Shown one piece after another: positions 63,084-64,000 of a stretch of 64,000 nt of DNA. The position numbers and the translations under genes are program-made. This stretch comes from Azotobacter salinestris (lineage in GTDB: Bacteria; Pseudomonadota; Gammaproteobacteria; Pseudomonadales; Pseudomonadaceae). Numbering within the stretch: position 1 is the stretch's first letter; every line of letters starts with the position of its first letter. The stretch is taken from NCBI RefSeq assembly GCF_009363155.1, contig NZ_CP045302.1:2587001-2651000 (forward strand). Reading direction: 5' to 3'. Below the pieces are notes generated by a model. The model did no database searches. It saw only the letters and a program-made list of their open reading frames with translations, and had not been told where the DNA came from.

Positions 63084-64000
63084 TCAGCCGAAGAACCAGT
63101 AGCACACGCCGATCGCCGCCAGCACGCCGCAGAAGTCCGCCAGCAGGGCGCAGCCGACCGCGTGGCGGGCACGCTGGATGCCGACCGCGCCGAAGTACAC
63201 GGCGAGCACGTAGAAGGTGGTCTCGGTGCTGCCCTGCACGGTGGCGGCGACCAGCGCGGGGAAGCTGTCCACACCGTGGGTCTGCATGGTCTCGATCAGC
63301 ATGGCGCGTGCCGCGCTGCCGGAGAACGGCTTGACCAGCGCGGTGGGCAGGGCATCGATGAAGCGCACGTCCCAGCCGGCCGCCCCGGCCAGCCAGCGCA
63401 GGCCCTCCAGCGCGTAGTCCAGCGCCCCCGAGGCGCGCAGCACGCCCACCGCGCAGAGCATGGCGACCAGATAGGGCAGAAGGCTCCTCGCCACCTCGAA
63501 GCCCTCCCTGGCGCCCTCGACGAAGTGCTCGTAGACCGCCACCTTGCGCAGCGCCCCCAGCACCAGGAACAGCAGGATCAGGCTGAACAGCACCAGGTTG
63601 CCGAGCAGCGAGGACAGCGCGGACAGCGCCGTGGACGAGAGCCCGGCGAGCACAGTCATGAAGGCGCCGAGCAGCAGTGCGCCGGGCAGCAGGTAGGCGA
63701 GCACCACCGGGTCGCGCAGCTTCAGCCGCTGCATGAAGGCCACGGCGAGCAGGCCGGCCAGGCTCGAGGCACTGGTCGCCAGCAGGATCGGCAGGAACAC
63801 CAGGGTCGGGTCGTCGGCGCCCTGCTGGGCGCGGTACATGAAGATCGACACCGGCAGCAGGGTCAGCGAGGAGGCGTTGAGCACCAGAAAGAGGATCTGC
63901 GCGTTGCTCGCCGTGTTGCCGCTCGGGTTGAGCTCCTGCAGGGCGCGCATCGCCTTGAGGCCGATCGGCGTGGCGGCGTTGTCCAGGCCCAGGCCGTTGG
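63084..64000 (-). CDS. Spm/nucleoside-recognition domain membrane protein (5' end outside window)
   Basis: C-terminal part of a multi-spanning membrane protein resembling spore maturation proteins A/B fused together. The sequence before the first in-window Met reads NGLGLDNAATPIGLKAMRAL, continuous with the family, so the gene extends past the right edge. Signatures: LNPSGNTASNAQILFLVLNA, VKPFSGSAARAMLIETMQ and VQGSTETTFYVLAVYFGAVG, the two nucleoside-recognition motifs. The last residues are a hydrophobic tail (CGVLAAIGVCYWFFG). At least eight membrane segments are visible. Physiological role in non-sporing bacteria is unknown. Confidence 0.9.
   Translation of the reverse strand, partial: NGLGLDNAATPIGLKAMRALQELNPSGNTASNAQILFLVLNASSLTLLPVSIFMYRAQQGADDPTLVFLPILLATSASSLAGLLAVAFMQRLKLRDPVVLAYLLPGALLLGAFMTVLAGLSSTALSALSSLLGNLVLFSLILLFLVLGALRKVAVYEHFVEGAREGFEVARSLLPYLVAMLCAVGVLRASGALDYALEGLRWLAGAAGWDVRFIDALPTALVKPFSGSAARAMLIETMQTHGVDSFPALVAATVQGSTETTFYVLAVYFGAVGIQRARHAVGCALLADFCGVLAAIGVCYWFFG

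Overview
The window reads as chromosomal DNA from a high-GC gammaproteobacterium of the Pseudomonas/Azotobacter group. Coding DNA is very GC-rich with G/C-ending codons. The gene order matches, from memory, three Pseudomonas aeruginosa neighbourhoods: carbonic anhydrase/SulP plus the aa3 cytochrome oxidase cluster; znuBC-zur-znuA, nrdJa-nrdJb, thrB, polA; and U32 protease, GGDEF-EAL, uvrD. No rRNA, tRNA or CRISPR array was seen.

Layout. 1-3950: an iron-responsive cell-surface-signalling set on the minus strand (ECF sigma factor, FecR-like anti-sigma, TonB-dependent receptor cut by the window edge) with Fur-type palindromes. 4353-8005: oligopeptidase A (prlC), a YheV-type zinc ribbon, an amylase C-terminal remnant and a DUF1835 protein. 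8311-10952: beta-carbonic anhydrase and a SulP transporter, preceded by three phased direct repeats. 11098-20972: the cytochrome c oxidase structural genes (coxB, coxA, subunit III) with the assembly factors CtaG, SURF1, CtaA, CtaB and Sco. 21061-23897: a zinc alcohol dehydrogenase and a 5'-nucleotidase lipoprotein. 24035-27502: zinc uptake (znuB, znuC, zur, divergent znuA, shared Zur box). 27623-32793: a transglutaminase-like protein and the split B12-dependent ribonucleotide reductase; nrdJa carries a 374-residue intein exactly before the catalytic cysteine.

32857-42819 is the accessory heart: a chromosomal integron (integrase, attI, four cassettes with recognisable attC sites) invaded by five insertion sequences (IS1182, two IS630, and two IS5-family elements, one of them of the IS427 group). 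The fourth cassette gene is split into three pieces by three of these elements, yet removing each element and one copy of its target duplication restores a single 240-codon frame. Two elements lie in or against attC core sites.

42823-47817 returns to host-like DNA (truncated gene, glycosyltransferase, LprI-like secreted protein, alpha/beta hydrolase, thrB, DUF2782 protein). 47891-50862 holds polA and, behind it, an ErsA/Spot42-position small RNA with a sigma-22-type promoter and strong terminator. 51132-52251 holds two paralogous glycine-zipper proteins, each with an Anr/FNR-type box upstream. 52638-64000: trhP (yegQ), an EAL protein with degenerate GGDEF motif, uvrD, a TetR-like regulator, a Tim44-domain protein, a globin-coupled diguanylate cyclase, a cysteine-rich copper-binding four-helix protein, an SMI1/KNR4 protein and a nucleoside-recognition (Spm-like) membrane protein cut by the right edge.
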